A stretch of 64,000 bases of DNA from Phocaeicola fibrisolvens (GCF_025567125.1 NZ_JAOQJI010000002.1:124001-188000), one strand, 5' to 3'. Positions 27,454 through 35,145 are shown, counted from the stretch's first letter. Notes: generated by a model from the letters alone, not told the origin. Numbers and translations are program-made.

Positions 27454-27640
27454 TCCGTCCTGTCCCAGCTTGCTGCTTGCCCGGACAGCCTACCGACGGT
27501 CGGAGACCTATCGGGGTATTAGGCTCCCCCTTCCCTTTGTTTCGTGGCAGACGGGCAAGCCCGTGTGCCTCCTATAACCGGCAGGATAACCGTTAAGGGA
27601 TGGAGGTGGATTGTTCGCGTTATACAATCTGTTTTCGACT
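27454..27640. other. Candidate origin of transfer (oriT)
   Basis: A non-coding spacer lies directly upstream of the relaxase gene, where MobV elements place oriT. It holds perfect inverted repeats CCGAC-G-GTCGG (27493-27503) and ACGGGC-AA-GCCCGT (27551-27564), and an imperfect repeat around GGGGTATTAGGCTCCCC. The nick site cannot be read from sequence alone. Confidence 0.4.
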
Positions 27641-27646
27641 CCCGGT

Positions 27647-28498
27647 TCAATCCACCATCGCCTGTGCCTTTGCCAGAAGCGATAAAAAAGGTTTGCGAAG
27701 CGATTTGAGGCGTTCTTGGTCTTCGTCCATGTCGAAGTCCGTCACTGATGCCTCGGTGTCGAGAATCAGCCCGGCGAGGTCTTTGGCGGACTCGATGAAA
27801 GCAGCCCATTCTTCACCGAGGTCAAACCGGAAGAAATCCACAAGCGGCGAACTGTCATCGAATCTCGACTTGTGCAGGATTTTTTGCAGGGCGGCGTGGG
27901 CGATGCAGCACAAGGCTGTTTCACGATGTTCCGTGACCAAAGTGCCGGAATGTGCGGAGGTCGTGTTGGAATGGGTGTCCAAACAGAGTCCGGTGTCACG
28001 GTCGGCAATTTCAGTCTTTGCCAGACTTACGAGTTGTCCACATATTACGCCAGTTTCGGCAGCGGTCGTTTTGCCGATTACCCAATCGGACAATACCTCA
28101 CGGAGCTGTCTGGCAAAGTCCGGCTGCTCCTGTGCATTGCGGGGCTGTGCTGCCTGACCGGATTGTACGGTCATGGTAATGACCACGCTTTTGGGAAGCT
28201 GGATGCGGGTCAGCAAACCGAATGCCTCCATTGCACTCAAAAAAGAACGGACGGTAGCCCTGTGCCAATGCCACTCCGATGCGAGGTCGGAAACGGTCAG
28301 GTGGCACTGGTTGGGTTGCAGCACGTAGGCCTTCTTTCTTAAAAACGGAGAAACGAAACCTGCCAGTGATTTGTCCAACAGGTCACAGTACGCTTCGGTG
28401 CGTGTTTTGCGTTCATCCCCTTTCTCCTTGAGATATTCGAATACCTCCCTGTCTGCCAATATGGAAACAGGTATCTTTTGGTTATTTTTCATTTTCAT
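27647..28498 (-). CDS. Mobilization-region protein with winged-helix-like domain
   Basis: A 283-residue protein. After KIPVSILADREVFEYLKEKGDERKTRTEAYCDLLDKS, the segment CHLTVSDLASEWHWHRATVRSFLSAMEAFGLLTRIQLPKSVVITMTV has the shape of a winged helix-turn-helix. The remaining two thirds are helical and unrecognised (SRFDDSSPLVDFFRFDLGEEWAAF). It lies immediately upstream of oriT and the relaxase and overlaps the previous gene by 17 bases. An accessory role at oriT or as a local regulator is inferred from position and the putative DNA-binding fold. Confidence 0.6.
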   Translation of the reverse strand: MKMKNNQKIPVSILADREVFEYLKEKGDERKTRTEAYCDLLDKSLAGFVSPFLRKKAYVLQPNQCHLTVSDLASEWHWHRATVRSFLSAMEAFGLLTRIQLPKSVVITMTVQSGQAAQPRNAQEQPDFARQLREVLSDWVIGKTTAAETGVICGQLVSLAKTEIADRDTGLCLDTHSNTTSAHSGTLVTEHRETALCCIAHAALQKILHKSRFDDSSPLVDFFRFDLGEEWAAFIESAKDLAGLILDTEASVTDFDMDEDQERLKSLRKPFLSLLAKAQAMVD

Positions 28499-29072
28499 TC
28501 GGTTTTAATGATTCATATTGTGCGGATATATCAGTGTTGCCGCTGTCCGCTTCATGCGGCAGATTTGCGTGATGATTCTCGTGATAGGATTCTGACAACA
28601 TTCCGGGATGCTTTGCCCATCCGGAAAGTGTGTCCGTATCCTTGCATTCGGACATGACCCGAACGGAGGGATAGAACAGGGCTGCCAGAAGAAGATAGGC
28701 AATGGTTATCGCCAAGGTGTACAGATGCGGCACAAAGCCGATGACCAGTGCGCCCGATGCGAGTGTGACAAATGCACGGGGGCGGTCAAGCAACCTGCGT
28801 AACCAGTTGTCCGTCCGTCGGAACGAAAACATTGCGGCACAGACACCGGTAGAGAGTAGGATTCCAAACTCACCCATATGTCCACAGGCATATACATAAT
28901 GGAAAAGAAGCAGGCATATCAGCCATACTTGCACATACAGTTTACGGGCGTTGCCGCTTCGTGCCATTGCCATGTAAAAGGGTGTCATGAACCGCTTGTT
29001 GTTCTTGTACAATGACATTGATACCCCGAAAGGTATCGCGCAGAAAATGAGTAGCAGGATATTCAGTAACAT
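28482..29072 (-). CDS. Membrane protein, 196 aa (mobilization operon, unrecognised)
   Basis: The start MLLNILLLIFCAIPFGVS is chosen because the upstream in-frame extension to 29276 reads antisense-like sequence through the preceding gene. Four probable membrane segments cover residues 1-140 (LLNILLLIFCAIPFGVSMSL, VWLICLLLFHYVYACG, GILLSTGVCAAMFSF, FVTLASGALVIGFVPHLYTLAITIAYLLLAALF), and the C-terminal 60 residues are soluble and His/Glu-rich. It overlaps both neighbouring genes. Function unknown. Confidence 0.6.
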   Translation of the reverse strand: MLLNILLLIFCAIPFGVSMSLYKNNKRFMTPFYMAMARSGNARKLYVQVWLICLLLFHYVYACGHMGEFGILLSTGVCAAMFSFRRTDNWLRRLLDRPRAFVTLASGALVIGFVPHLYTLAITIAYLLLAALFYPSVRVMSECKDTDTLSGWAKHPGMLSESYHENHHANLPHEADSGNTDISAQYESLKPNENEK

Positions 29073-29464
29073 AAGTAATAGGGCTTTTCGGGTATGGGAG
29101 TGGGACGCACAATGAGTTCCAACTGGACAATACCGTATGTCGCCAGCCGGATAAGGGTTTCGGCATCCTTGGGCGAAAAGTACATGGCCGCTTTCTTGAT
29201 GCGCTGCTTGAATGTAATGTCTTGCTTTCGGTAGATGGCCAAAGCCTTGTCCAGTTCGTGTTCGGGAATAGTCCATGTCGTACCCTCGGCGTGTATGCCG
29301 TTCGTCTTGAAGGCACGCAGTACCAATGTACGGGAAACGAGGTAGTCGGTGCGGTCGGTTCTTGAGATGATATGCTCCTTGTAGAGATTGTCATCGGCAA
29401 CCTCTATCCACGTCCGGTAGGCATTGATGCAATAGACCATCTGTCGGTATAAGGTGTTTCTCAT
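29063..29464 (-). CDS. Small helical protein, 133 aa (unrecognised)
   Basis: The start MRNTLYRQMVYCINAYRTWIEVAD is chosen for its ATGA overlap with the upstream stop. The protein is soluble and basic, with NGIHAEGTTWTIPEHELDKALAIYRKQD. The phrasing is consistent with a small DNA- or protein-binding factor, but no family is recognised. Part of the tightly overlapping mobilization operon. Confidence 0.6.
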   Translation of the reverse strand: MRNTLYRQMVYCINAYRTWIEVADDNLYKEHIISRTDRTDYLVSRTLVLRAFKTNGIHAEGTTWTIPEHELDKALAIYRKQDITFKQRIKKAAMYFSPKDAETLIRLATYGIVQLELIVRPTPIPEKPYYLCY

Positions 29465-29913
29465 ATAAAATTCATCAGCACGTCGGACTTGTCTTTCTTG
29501 TATTTCAGGAACCCGCTTTTGGAGTGTAGTTCCAAGTCGAGGCATAAGTCCCCGTACATCTGCTCCAAAGAATCATAGATGGTGACAAGGATGCTGTTTA
29601 CATTGCCCTCCGTATCCGTCTTGGCGTTCATCTTGAACATCTGTCCGAAAGCGGGATTCGAGTATGCACAAGTGCTGTGACCGAATTTTTCCGTCCGCAT
29701 CGGAATATGGTGGTAGAGCGTGATCAACTCCATGTCGTCCTCGAACATATCCATTACTTCGTCCAGTTCGTAAGGGGTGCGCAACGGAAACGTAAGCAGC
29801 ACATAGTCGCCGTAGAACTGCGGTTCTTCCATCGTCGTCACATCGAGCAACTGCGGAAGTTGCAGGGGGACGAATGCCATGAAGTCATTATAAAAATGTC
29901 GTAACATATTCAT
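29461..29913 (-). CDS. Small acidic protein, 150 aa (unrecognised)
   Basis: A soluble protein starting MNMLRHFYNDFMAFVPLQLPQLLD, with FYGDYVLLTFPLRTPYELDEVMDMFEDDMELITLYHH. No motif is recognised. It is the second gene of the minus-strand mobilization operon, 22 bases after the lipoprotein stop, and overlaps the next start by 4 bases. Confidence 0.6.
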   Translation of the reverse strand: MNMLRHFYNDFMAFVPLQLPQLLDVTTMEEPQFYGDYVLLTFPLRTPYELDEVMDMFEDDMELITLYHHIPMRTEKFGHSTCAYSNPAFGQMFKMNAKTDTEGNVNSILVTIYDSLEQMYGDLCLDLELHSKSGFLKYKKDKSDVLMNFI

Positions 29914-29934
29914 ATCTTTTTCTGTTGTTATATT

Positions 29935-30984
29935 TTACAGCGTGTGTATGAATGCCTCCATCAGCATTCCGGGCAGCTCGTCCAAGCGGTTGTCTCCGGG
30001 GTGCAGCATCCTGCCCAACTCCCTGAAAGCGTCGGGTGTCTGCGAGGCAAGCATATCGAGTTGCTCTCTTTCTTCGGCTGAAAGCAACGCCAGGCAGAAA
30101 CCGTCCAACGACGAATAAGGCTGGAGAAGCATCCAGATGTAGGCTTGTGCCTGTGCCGGTGTCTTGACTTTTTTATTGCAGATGTCGTCGATACAGGTTC
30201 GGATATTCTGAATCAGCCTGCGGTTGGTGCGCATGGCCAGATAAATCATGGCATTGCGATAGGTGATGTCGTTCCGTTCGGCGGCAAGGAATATCTGTGC
30301 ACAGCATCGTTCCGTGTCATGAGTGATGTCGGAAAGATTCTCGCCGTCGAAATCAGGCAGACGTGAAAGGAATGCCCGGTACACGGCATCCTCCTTTTCG
30401 ATAAAGGTCGTCAGGTCTGCCATACAATGAATACCGTAATCAATCGTTTCAGCAAGGGTAGTTCGATAAGTGGCAAGAATGTGTTGTCGGTTTCTCTGAC
30501 TGACGGGCCGGTTATCCAATGAGGCAAAGAACGGTCGGATTGTTTCAGCCGCACGATGCAACTCTTTGTCTTCAAGATGCGGTGAGATTTGTTCTTTTAC
30601 CCACAGTATATCCTTATAAGTGCGTGTTTGAGACAGCACCATCCGTGAAAATTCCATGCGGATGGAATCATGTATCTGTTCACACTCTTCTCTTACAGTG
30701 GAATGAAGCCGGCCAAGCGTATCACATTCGAGATGCAGGAATACGGAATCCCTCAATGTTTGCCATTGCTTGAGGTGTCCGGCCAATTCTTTAATGGAGA
30801 GTTTTTTCTGCCTGCGTATGTCGGACAGGTATTCCCTGTATGTTCCGGCAGGGTCATTCTTGGCTTTCGCCAATCGTTTGCCATTGCCGTTGTCGCATGA
30901 CGCGCATAGGAATATGGCAATCGAAACGGCAATTATTTTGGCAAAGATTATCGGCTGTTTTAAGTTCGATTTTAATGTTTTCAT
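29935..30984 (-). CDS. Predicted lipoprotein, 349 aa, first gene of mobilization operon
   Basis: An N-terminal signal with lipobox FLCASC and DNGNG tag indicates export and lipid anchoring. The mature protein is almost all helical and Arg/Glu-rich (REYLSDIRRQKKLSIKELAGHLKQW, HIL and Leu repeats), with no recognised domain. It is preceded by a good Bacteroides promoter and heads an operon that ends with the relaxase and the OmpA protein. A part in mating contact or envelope alteration is possible but unproven. Confidence 0.65.
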   Translation of the reverse strand: MKTLKSNLKQPIIFAKIIAVSIAIFLCASCDNGNGKRLAKAKNDPAGTYREYLSDIRRQKKLSIKELAGHLKQWQTLRDSVFLHLECDTLGRLHSTVREECEQIHDSIRMEFSRMVLSQTRTYKDILWVKEQISPHLEDKELHRAAETIRPFFASLDNRPVSQRNRQHILATYRTTLAETIDYGIHCMADLTTFIEKEDAVYRAFLSRLPDFDGENLSDITHDTERCCAQIFLAAERNDITYRNAMIYLAMRTNRRLIQNIRTCIDDICNKKVKTPAQAQAYIWMLLQPYSSLDGFCLALLSAEEREQLDMLASQTPDAFRELGRMLHPGDNRLDELPGMLMEAFIHTL

Positions 30985-31163
30985 ACTATATCATTTCGTA
31001 CTATTTAGTGCAAAACTATATATTATTTTTGATACTTCGCATCCGAAAAACCGTATTTTGTGCATTTTTTAATATCGTACTTAATAGTATGATTACCAAT
31101 GAAAACAAGTGAAGATAAAACACGTGGAAATGTACGATTTTCGTTTTTTAATATAGTATGATT
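30982..31163. promoter_or_regulatory. Divergent promoter region with three copies of a TATAGTATGATT-like motif
   Basis: The motif appears as ATATAGTATGATT (31151-31163), TAATAGTATGATT (31082-31094) and inverted CATACTATATCAT (from 30982, overlapping the lipoprotein start codon). The two direct copies also share a preceding TTTTTTAATAT. They lie between the divergent lipoprotein and recombinase-like genes and look like operators for a local regulator, possibly the HTH protein encoded at 31223. Confidence 0.45.
31010..31018 (-). promoter_or_regulatory. Promoter -7 element (TAGTTTTGC) of the mobilization operon
   Basis: On the minus strand it matches TAnnTTTGC and lies 26 bases before the lipoprotein start codon. 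Confidence 0.55.
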
Positions 31164-31184
31164 CATATACTCGAATAAAACTTG

Positions 31185-31193
31185 TATATTTGC
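31185..31193 (+). promoter_or_regulatory. Promoter -7 element (TATATTTGC) of the recombinase-like gene
   Basis: It matches TAnnTTTGC exactly and lies 30 bases before the ATG of the recombinase-like gene. Confidence 0.6.
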
Positions 31194-31222
31194 ACTTGTT
31201 ATCATGAATATTGTATATTGAT

Positions 31223-31834
31223 ATGGCAAAAGTCGGTTATATATTCGAGGCTAATTCCTACGATGCGTTTGATGCGGATAAGGAATGGATGCGCCAATAT
31301 GGGTGTGTACAGGTGGTTGAAGAATCGGTCGGACACGAGACGCTTAGGCCGAGATGGAAACAACTGATGTCGAATCTTGAAAGAGGAGACGAATTGGTGA
31401 TGTCAAAATTCAGCAATGCCGTTCGTGGTTTACGGGAACTATCGGCATTGATTGAGCTATGCCGCATCAAGGTCGTGCGTATTATCTCCATTCACGATAA
31501 AATTGACACCGACAACAAATTGTTTCCGGACACGACACCGGCGGAAGTATTGGCCATGTTCGGGGCATTACCGGAGGAAGTGGCTGTTTTGCGGAAGTCG
31601 TCGGATAAAATTATACGCCTGCAGCAGAGTATCAGTATTCCGATTTCCAAAAAAAGTATGAGTAAAACTGAACGGGACAAAAAAATCGTGGATATGTATA
31701 ACAATGGGTATTCAATCCGTGATATTTGGAAAGAAAGCGGTGTCCAAAGTAAAAGCACCGTGTACAGCATTCTCAATAAATACAAGGTTCAGCTTAACCG
31801 AACACCGGGACGAGTGCCGGGCATCCGGAAATAG
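31223..31834 (+). CDS. Serine-recombinase-like protein lacking catalytic residues (putative regulator)
   Basis: The protein has 203 residues from MAKVGYIFEANS. The N-terminal resolvase/invertase fold is clear (KVGYI, GDELVMSKFSNAVRGLRELSALIELC, VRIISIHDKIDT) and the C-terminal helix-turn-helix is intact (KKIVDMYNNGYSIRDIWKESGVQSKSTVYSILNKY). In active family members the first strand reads YARVS with the nucleophilic Ser, and the helix reads DRLGRS. Here these read YIFEA (Ala at the Ser position) and SNAVRG, so Ser, the first Arg, Asp and one more Arg are missing. It is therefore likely a DNA-binding protein without recombinase activity. It has its own promoter beside repeated operator-like motifs. 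Confidence 0.75.
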   Translation: MAKVGYIFEANSYDAFDADKEWMRQYGCVQVVEESVGHETLRPRWKQLMSNLERGDELVMSKFSNAVRGLRELSALIELCRIKVVRIISIHDKIDTDNKLFPDTTPAEVLAMFGALPEEVAVLRKSSDKIIRLQQSISIPISKKSMSKTERDKKIVDMYNNGYSIRDIWKESGVQSKSTVYSILNKYKVQLNRTPGRVPGIRK

Positions 31835-31937
31835 AACTTATAAATCAATATGGATATTGAAAATCAATAGATTGCTTGCGTAATTCATCGTTTTTTCGTA
31901 TCTTTAAGTTGGATATAACTATATAAAAACAAGACCT

Positions 31938-32042
31938 ATGGGAGATATTATAATTTTATTGCTGGTGTTCTTGGTAGTGGGCAGGCTTTTGAGGGGCGTG
32001 TTCGGAGGATTCAGCAAAAGCAGTTTTCGGGATGACAAATAA
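31938..32042 (+). CDS. Small membrane protein, 34 aa
   Basis: The short frame MGDIIILLLVFLVVGRLLRG continues to FGGFSKSSFRDDK. It has one membrane span and a polar tail, a typical small single-pass protein. A promoter-like TATCTTTA lies 30 bases upstream. It sits between the recombinase-like and HU genes. Function unknown. Confidence 0.45.
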   Translation: MGDIIILLLVFLVVGRLLRGVFGGFSKSSFRDDK

Positions 32043-32073
32043 CTCCGGATTGTTGTAACTGGCAGATATTTGT

Positions 32074-32082
32074 TAATTTTGC
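32074..32082 (+). promoter_or_regulatory. Promoter -7 element (TAATTTTGC) of the HU gene
   Basis: It matches TAnnTTTGC, with TTG 21 bases upstream, and lies 27 bases before the HU start codon. Confidence 0.6.
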
Positions 32083-32109
32083 ACCGTATTCATAAAAATC
32101 AAGAACAAT

Positions 32110-32391
32110 ATGACAAAAGCGGAAATTGTCGCTCAGATCTCACGGCAGAGCGGAATAGAGAAAACGGTGGTGATGACTGTGATAGAATCATTCATGGAAA
32201 ATGTAAAAGAGTCGATGGTTGCGGGAAACGAGGTGTTCTTGCGCGGGTTCGGTAGCTTTATCATCAAACGGAGAGCTGAAAAGACGGCCCGGAACATTTC
32301 GAAGAATACGACAATTAAAATTCCCGCTCACAATATCCCTGCATTCAAACCTGCCAAAGCATTTCTGAATGCGGTAAAAGAGAACAAGTAG
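32110..32391 (+). CDS. HU/IHF-family DNA-binding protein
   Basis: The 93-residue protein has the HU fold: KAEIVAQISRQSGIEKTVVMTVIESFMENVKESM, then GNEVFLRGFGSFIIKRRAEKTARN, and the DNA-arm IPAHNIPAFKPAKAFLNAV. HU proteins bend DNA and are often carried by ICEs, where they can assist integration, excision or silencing. It is a monocistronic unit with its own promoter and terminator. Confidence 0.92.
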   Translation: MTKAEIVAQISRQSGIEKTVVMTVIESFMENVKESMVAGNEVFLRGFGSFIIKRRAEKTARNISKNTTIKIPAHNIPAFKPAKAFLNAVKENK

Positions 32392-32436
32392 AGTATAAAA
32401 GTACAGATGGTGCAACAACACCGTAATGAGTAAAAC

Positions 32437-32460
32437 AAAAGCGACCCGAAGGCCGCTTTT
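32437..32460. terminator. Terminator between HU and ssb
   Basis: The stem AAAAGCGACC / GGCCGCTTTT with loop CGAA has one mismatch, is followed by TTTT on the plus strand, and has an A-run on the left that gives T-rich sequence on the minus strand. It separates two convergent genes. Confidence 0.65.
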
Positions 32461-32478
32461 GTCGTGATAAGGCAAGGA

Positions 32479-32859
32479 TTATTTCTTGCCTTTTTTCGCT
32501 GGTTTGGCCGGCTTTTCAGGAGTTTCCTCCTTCTCGACGGGCGGATAGAACTTGACGGCGACCATCACGATACGGTTGTGTTTCACACCGCTTTGGTCGC
32601 TCCATTCTTCGGGCTTGAAATACCCCTCGACGGTCAGCATCGTACCCTTGGTCAGTTGGTCGAACGACCCGGTGTTCTCGTTTTTACGCCACGCCTCAAA
32701 ATTCATAAAGGCGGAAACGCGTTTGGATTCCTCGCCATTATTCTCCAATCGGCTTACTGCCAGAGGGAAACGTGCTACACTTGCGTTGGTGAACTGACGG
32801 ATTTCTGCATCCTTTCCTACGAAACCGGTTACTACGAAATTGTTTTCAATCTTTTTCAT
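32479..32859 (-). CDS. ssb: Single-stranded DNA-binding protein
   Basis: The 126-residue SSB has an OB fold (NFVVTGFVGKDAEIRQF, RFPLAVSRLENNGEE, FMNFEAWRKNENTGSFDQLTKGTMLTVEGYFKPEEW) and a Lys/Pro-rich tail. The usual acidic DDIPF-type C-terminal tip is absent and is replaced by AKPAKKGKK, as in many ICE-encoded SSB-like proteins. It probably covers ssDNA formed in transfer. Confidence 0.9.
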   Translation of the reverse strand: MKKIENNFVVTGFVGKDAEIRQFTNASVARFPLAVSRLENNGEESKRVSAFMNFEAWRKNENTGSFDQLTKGTMLTVEGYFKPEEWSDQSGVKHNRIVMVAVKFYPPVEKEETPEKPAKPAKKGKK

Positions 32860-33542
32860 AATGAATTGTTTTTAGAAGTTATTAAATCAATTTTACGCTG
32901 CCTCAAAAAGTAGGTGCAGTTAAGGGGATGCACCAAGGCCGGACGCATCAATACTCTTTATTTTTGTCCGTAGGCAAAACCGGAAGGCTCGATAAAGGAA
33001 GATTGTACGGCTGTGCCATTGGTCAAGACTTCCAAAGTCGTTCCCGTCTGCATACTATCTTTGCATCGGAAAATGATGATGACTTCGGCGGAAAACTATT
33101 CTGAAAATGAGCGGAAAACCGTAGTTGCAGGGGAAGTGAAAGTGCAATCCGTCCACCGGCACAATGGTGCGCGTTTCGGCTGTAAGTCCGCAGAATCGGC
33201 AGGTATTTTCGTGTAATTCGGTCGGACTGAATTGAGGTGGCTACAAACAGAACACTGAACTGACAACAGGTTGCGGTACCGCAGAAGGGAATATCAACGA
33301 AGTGGCGACAAAAGGCGGAACGGGATATCGGGGTACTGCCATGTTCCCGTCCGGCAGAAAGAAAAGGGGACAAAAGGGAAAAAGGAAAGAACCCTGCTTT
33401 TCGGAAAAGCGGACGGAGCTTTTCACGAATGGCTGTTTTTTACAAAAGGATATGGCGCAGCCAAAAGAGAGAGATAGATGTAAAAAAGGGAATGCGGCGT
33501 GGCAGGAATGGAAGATTATCCCGTTCCTGCCTGCCTGTATCA
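32860..33542. other. Gene-free spacer, 683 bp
   Basis: No convincing gene is found. It contains the short ssb leader on the left, a plus-strand promoter-like TATCTTTGC at 33056, and on the right purine-rich sequence (AAAAGGGGACAAAAGGGAAAAAGG near 33362). The purine-rich part resembles the leaders of the other minus-strand small genes but lies on the opposite strand. Confidence 0.45.
33056..33064 (+). promoter_or_regulatory. Promoter-like -7 element TATCTTTGC
   Basis: It matches TAnnTTTGC in a gene-free spacer. A 47-codon frame beginning ATGATGATG at 33072 follows but has no protein-like features. Confidence 0.35.
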
Positions 33543-33800
33543 TCAAAATTCTGCCATGATTACCCGATGCTCGAAAATCTTTTTTTGATTACTGGGACGT
33601 CTTTGGCAAACCCATAGGTGATGCTTGCCATAGCCGAAGACGAAATAATCATCAAGGCGTGTTTTTTCTTGTAGGCGTTCCATGCCGGTACGCAGTTCCG
33701 CTTCATCGGTTGAGAAAAGAATCGTGTTGATGATACGGAAGTAGAGTTCTGTTACCTCGTCACAATAAGGACAAAAGCTATGCTCAATCGTTGCTTTCAT
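33543..33800 (-). CDS. Small protein with CPYC motif, 85 aa (unrecognised)
   Basis: The protein starts MKATIEHSFCPYCDEVTELYFRIINTILF. The Cys pair and later GYGKHHLWVCQRR could bind zinc. It overlaps the end of the upstream gene by 17 bases and is the last of a four-gene minus-strand set of small proteins. Function unknown. Confidence 0.5.
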   Translation of the reverse strand: MKATIEHSFCPYCDEVTELYFRIINTILFSTDEAELRTGMERLQEKTRLDDYFVFGYGKHHLWVCQRRPSNQKKIFEHRVIMAEF

Positions 33801-34128
33801 GTTTCTTTGATTTTAATTCTACTTCTACTATGTCTTCTATTCGACCATACAGGACAGAGCGCAACGCTGTTTTGTCAATGGCGTAATACTCGGCGATATG
33901 TCCGTGCTGTTTTACGAAATATCGTTTGAGAACATCGGAGAAATCAAAGAAGTAGCCCATCAATGCGATACCTCTTTTGAAATGGATGCACTCTTTCACG
34001 TTTCGGGTAATCCAGTTCTTGTCTTCACGGCTCAACTTGTCTCCGTTATCAAGTTGTTCCCGTAACTGGTAAACCCTGCTGTCTTTCAGCTTCTCTAATT
34101 CGGGTACGTCCCATTGGACGAATTTCAT
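33784..34128 (-). CDS. Small protein, 114 aa (unrecognised)
   Basis: I start it at MKFVQWDVPELEKLKDSRVYQLREQLDNGDKLSREDKNWITRNV, which is typical of a family of small accessory proteins in Bacteroidales ICEs. An ATG 5 codons upstream is possible. The protein is helical and charged, with a GIALMGYFFDFSDVLKRYFVKQHGHI segment. No function known. Confidence 0.6.
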   Translation of the reverse strand: MKFVQWDVPELEKLKDSRVYQLREQLDNGDKLSREDKNWITRNVKECIHFKRGIALMGYFFDFSDVLKRYFVKQHGHIAEYYAIDKTALRSVLYGRIEDIVEVELKSKKHESND

Positions 34129-34154
34129 TGCTATCTGCTGCATCGCTCTTGTAT

Positions 34155-34331
34155 TTAATCGTAAATAATCACTTCATCACGATACTCGACCACCTCTTTG
34201 CCACTACTAAGACGCACCACTATTTTATTGCCGAAGTCGCCGACAACTGTTCCCTCAGAGTAGCCTTTATAGGGGGTAAGCAAGGTGCAGTGCGCACCTA
34301 TAATTTCGCTATTTTCTTCGTATTCGTACAT
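34155..34331 (-). CDS. Small acidic protein, 58 aa (unrecognised)
   Basis: A short frame from ATG to TAA reads MYEYEENSEIIGAHCTLLT, then PYKGYSEGTVVGDFGNKIVVRLSSGKEVVEYRDEVIIYD. The last 40 residues look like a small SH3-like barrel (GTVVGDFGNKIVVRL, then EVVEYRDEVI). It fills the gap between two other small genes of the same strand, which supports it as real. Confidence 0.6.
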   Translation of the reverse strand: MYEYEENSEIIGAHCTLLTPYKGYSEGTVVGDFGNKIVVRLSSGKEVVEYRDEVIIYD

Positions 34332-34350
34332 AAGTCATGTCATTTTACGG

Positions 34351-34644
34351 TTACAACTTGATATCCCATTTCCCCTGTGAGAAGATTCTGAAGCTCACGT
34401 ATTCGTCTGTAAATTCGTAGGACAGAATTTTGATATAAGTTTTGTCTTTGGCTTCCAACGAAGCTATCAGTCTGTCGATTTCTTCTTCCGGATAAACCCA
34501 ACGAGAGGTAAACTCCGCATCCACGCTATCGCTGTGTCTATTGACAAAGCCGTCGAAAGTGTCATCCAAGAATGCCTCTATCTTGTCGAGGTCTGCTTTG
34601 TTTTCCGTCCTTGCGTAGAAAATGTTTGTTGCATAGTTTGCCAT
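34351..34644 (-). CDS. Small acidic protein, 97 aa (unrecognised)
   Basis: The protein starts MANYATNIFYARTENKADLDKIEAFLDDTFDGFVNRHSDSVDAEFTSRWVYPEEEID and ends GKWDIKL, a compact alpha/beta protein. It is first in the four-gene minus-strand set. The leader (AAAAGAGGGAAAATAAAAAACTTAAAAC) resembles that of the genes at 10518 and 11426. Function unknown. Confidence 0.6.
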   Translation of the reverse strand: MANYATNIFYARTENKADLDKIEAFLDDTFDGFVNRHSDSVDAEFTSRWVYPEEEIDRLIASLEAKDKTYIKILSYEFTDEYVSFRIFSQGKWDIKL

Positions 34645-34848
34645 AATCCTAAGTTTTAAGTTTTTTATTTTCCCTCTTTTAGCATTTCAGCTACTTTCGG
34701 GCTTGATTGAAAATTATGTCGCCTCAAAAGGTGTTATGGCTCTTTATGCAGGGTTTCACGACCAAATACGACCTCTGCAAAGCGGAGCGTGGAGATTTTG
34801 TCGGGAACCGTCAGGCTGTGACCTTGAATACAAGAAAGACATGACAAG

Positions 34849-34857
34849 TACCTTTGC
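34849..34857 (+). promoter_or_regulatory. Promoter-like -7 element TACCTTTGC
   Basis: It matches the Bacteroides -7 consensus in a gene-free spacer; the nearest TTG is 25 bases upstream, which is somewhat long. Confidence 0.35.
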
Positions 34858-35036
34858 GACACAATTCTCATCAGGCAGACCGAAAGTTGGGATGCGAGGA
34901 TAGAATGCCTATGGCAGAAGTTACGATAAAAGGAACTTCCGTAAAATTGGGATGCAGCGAAAAAAGAAAATATCGGTGCGATTATCTTCTCTTTTGACTG
35001 TGAATATAAAAGTAAGGGGGAGAACTTCGGTAAAGG

Positions 35037-35087
35037 TTTAGTTTAGTCTATTAGCTTATATATATGCTAAACTAAAGTAAACTAAAT
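35037..35087. repeat. A/T-rich inverted repeat
   Basis: The arms TTTAGTTTAGTCTATTAGC and GCTAAACTAAAGTAAACTAAA flank a TTATATATAT core. The arms match imperfectly over about 20 bases. It could be an operator or recombination site; it is not followed by a T-run. Confidence 0.5.
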
Positions 35088-35136
35088 ATAGGCAGATATA
35101 TTGGACTGCCTGTATAGGTGTTTTGAGGGAAATGGT

Positions 35137-35145
35137 TACCTTTGC
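35137..35145 (+). promoter_or_regulatory. Promoter-like -7 element TACCTTTGC
   Basis: It matches TAnnTTTGC and would transcribe toward the 3' end of rteB, antisense to it, with no gene in between. Confidence 0.4.

Noticed and set aside
33013..33216. Small plus-strand frame after a promoter-like site
   Set aside because: The coding potential is weak: repetitive start codons, no conserved motif, and the alternatives around it are equally open.
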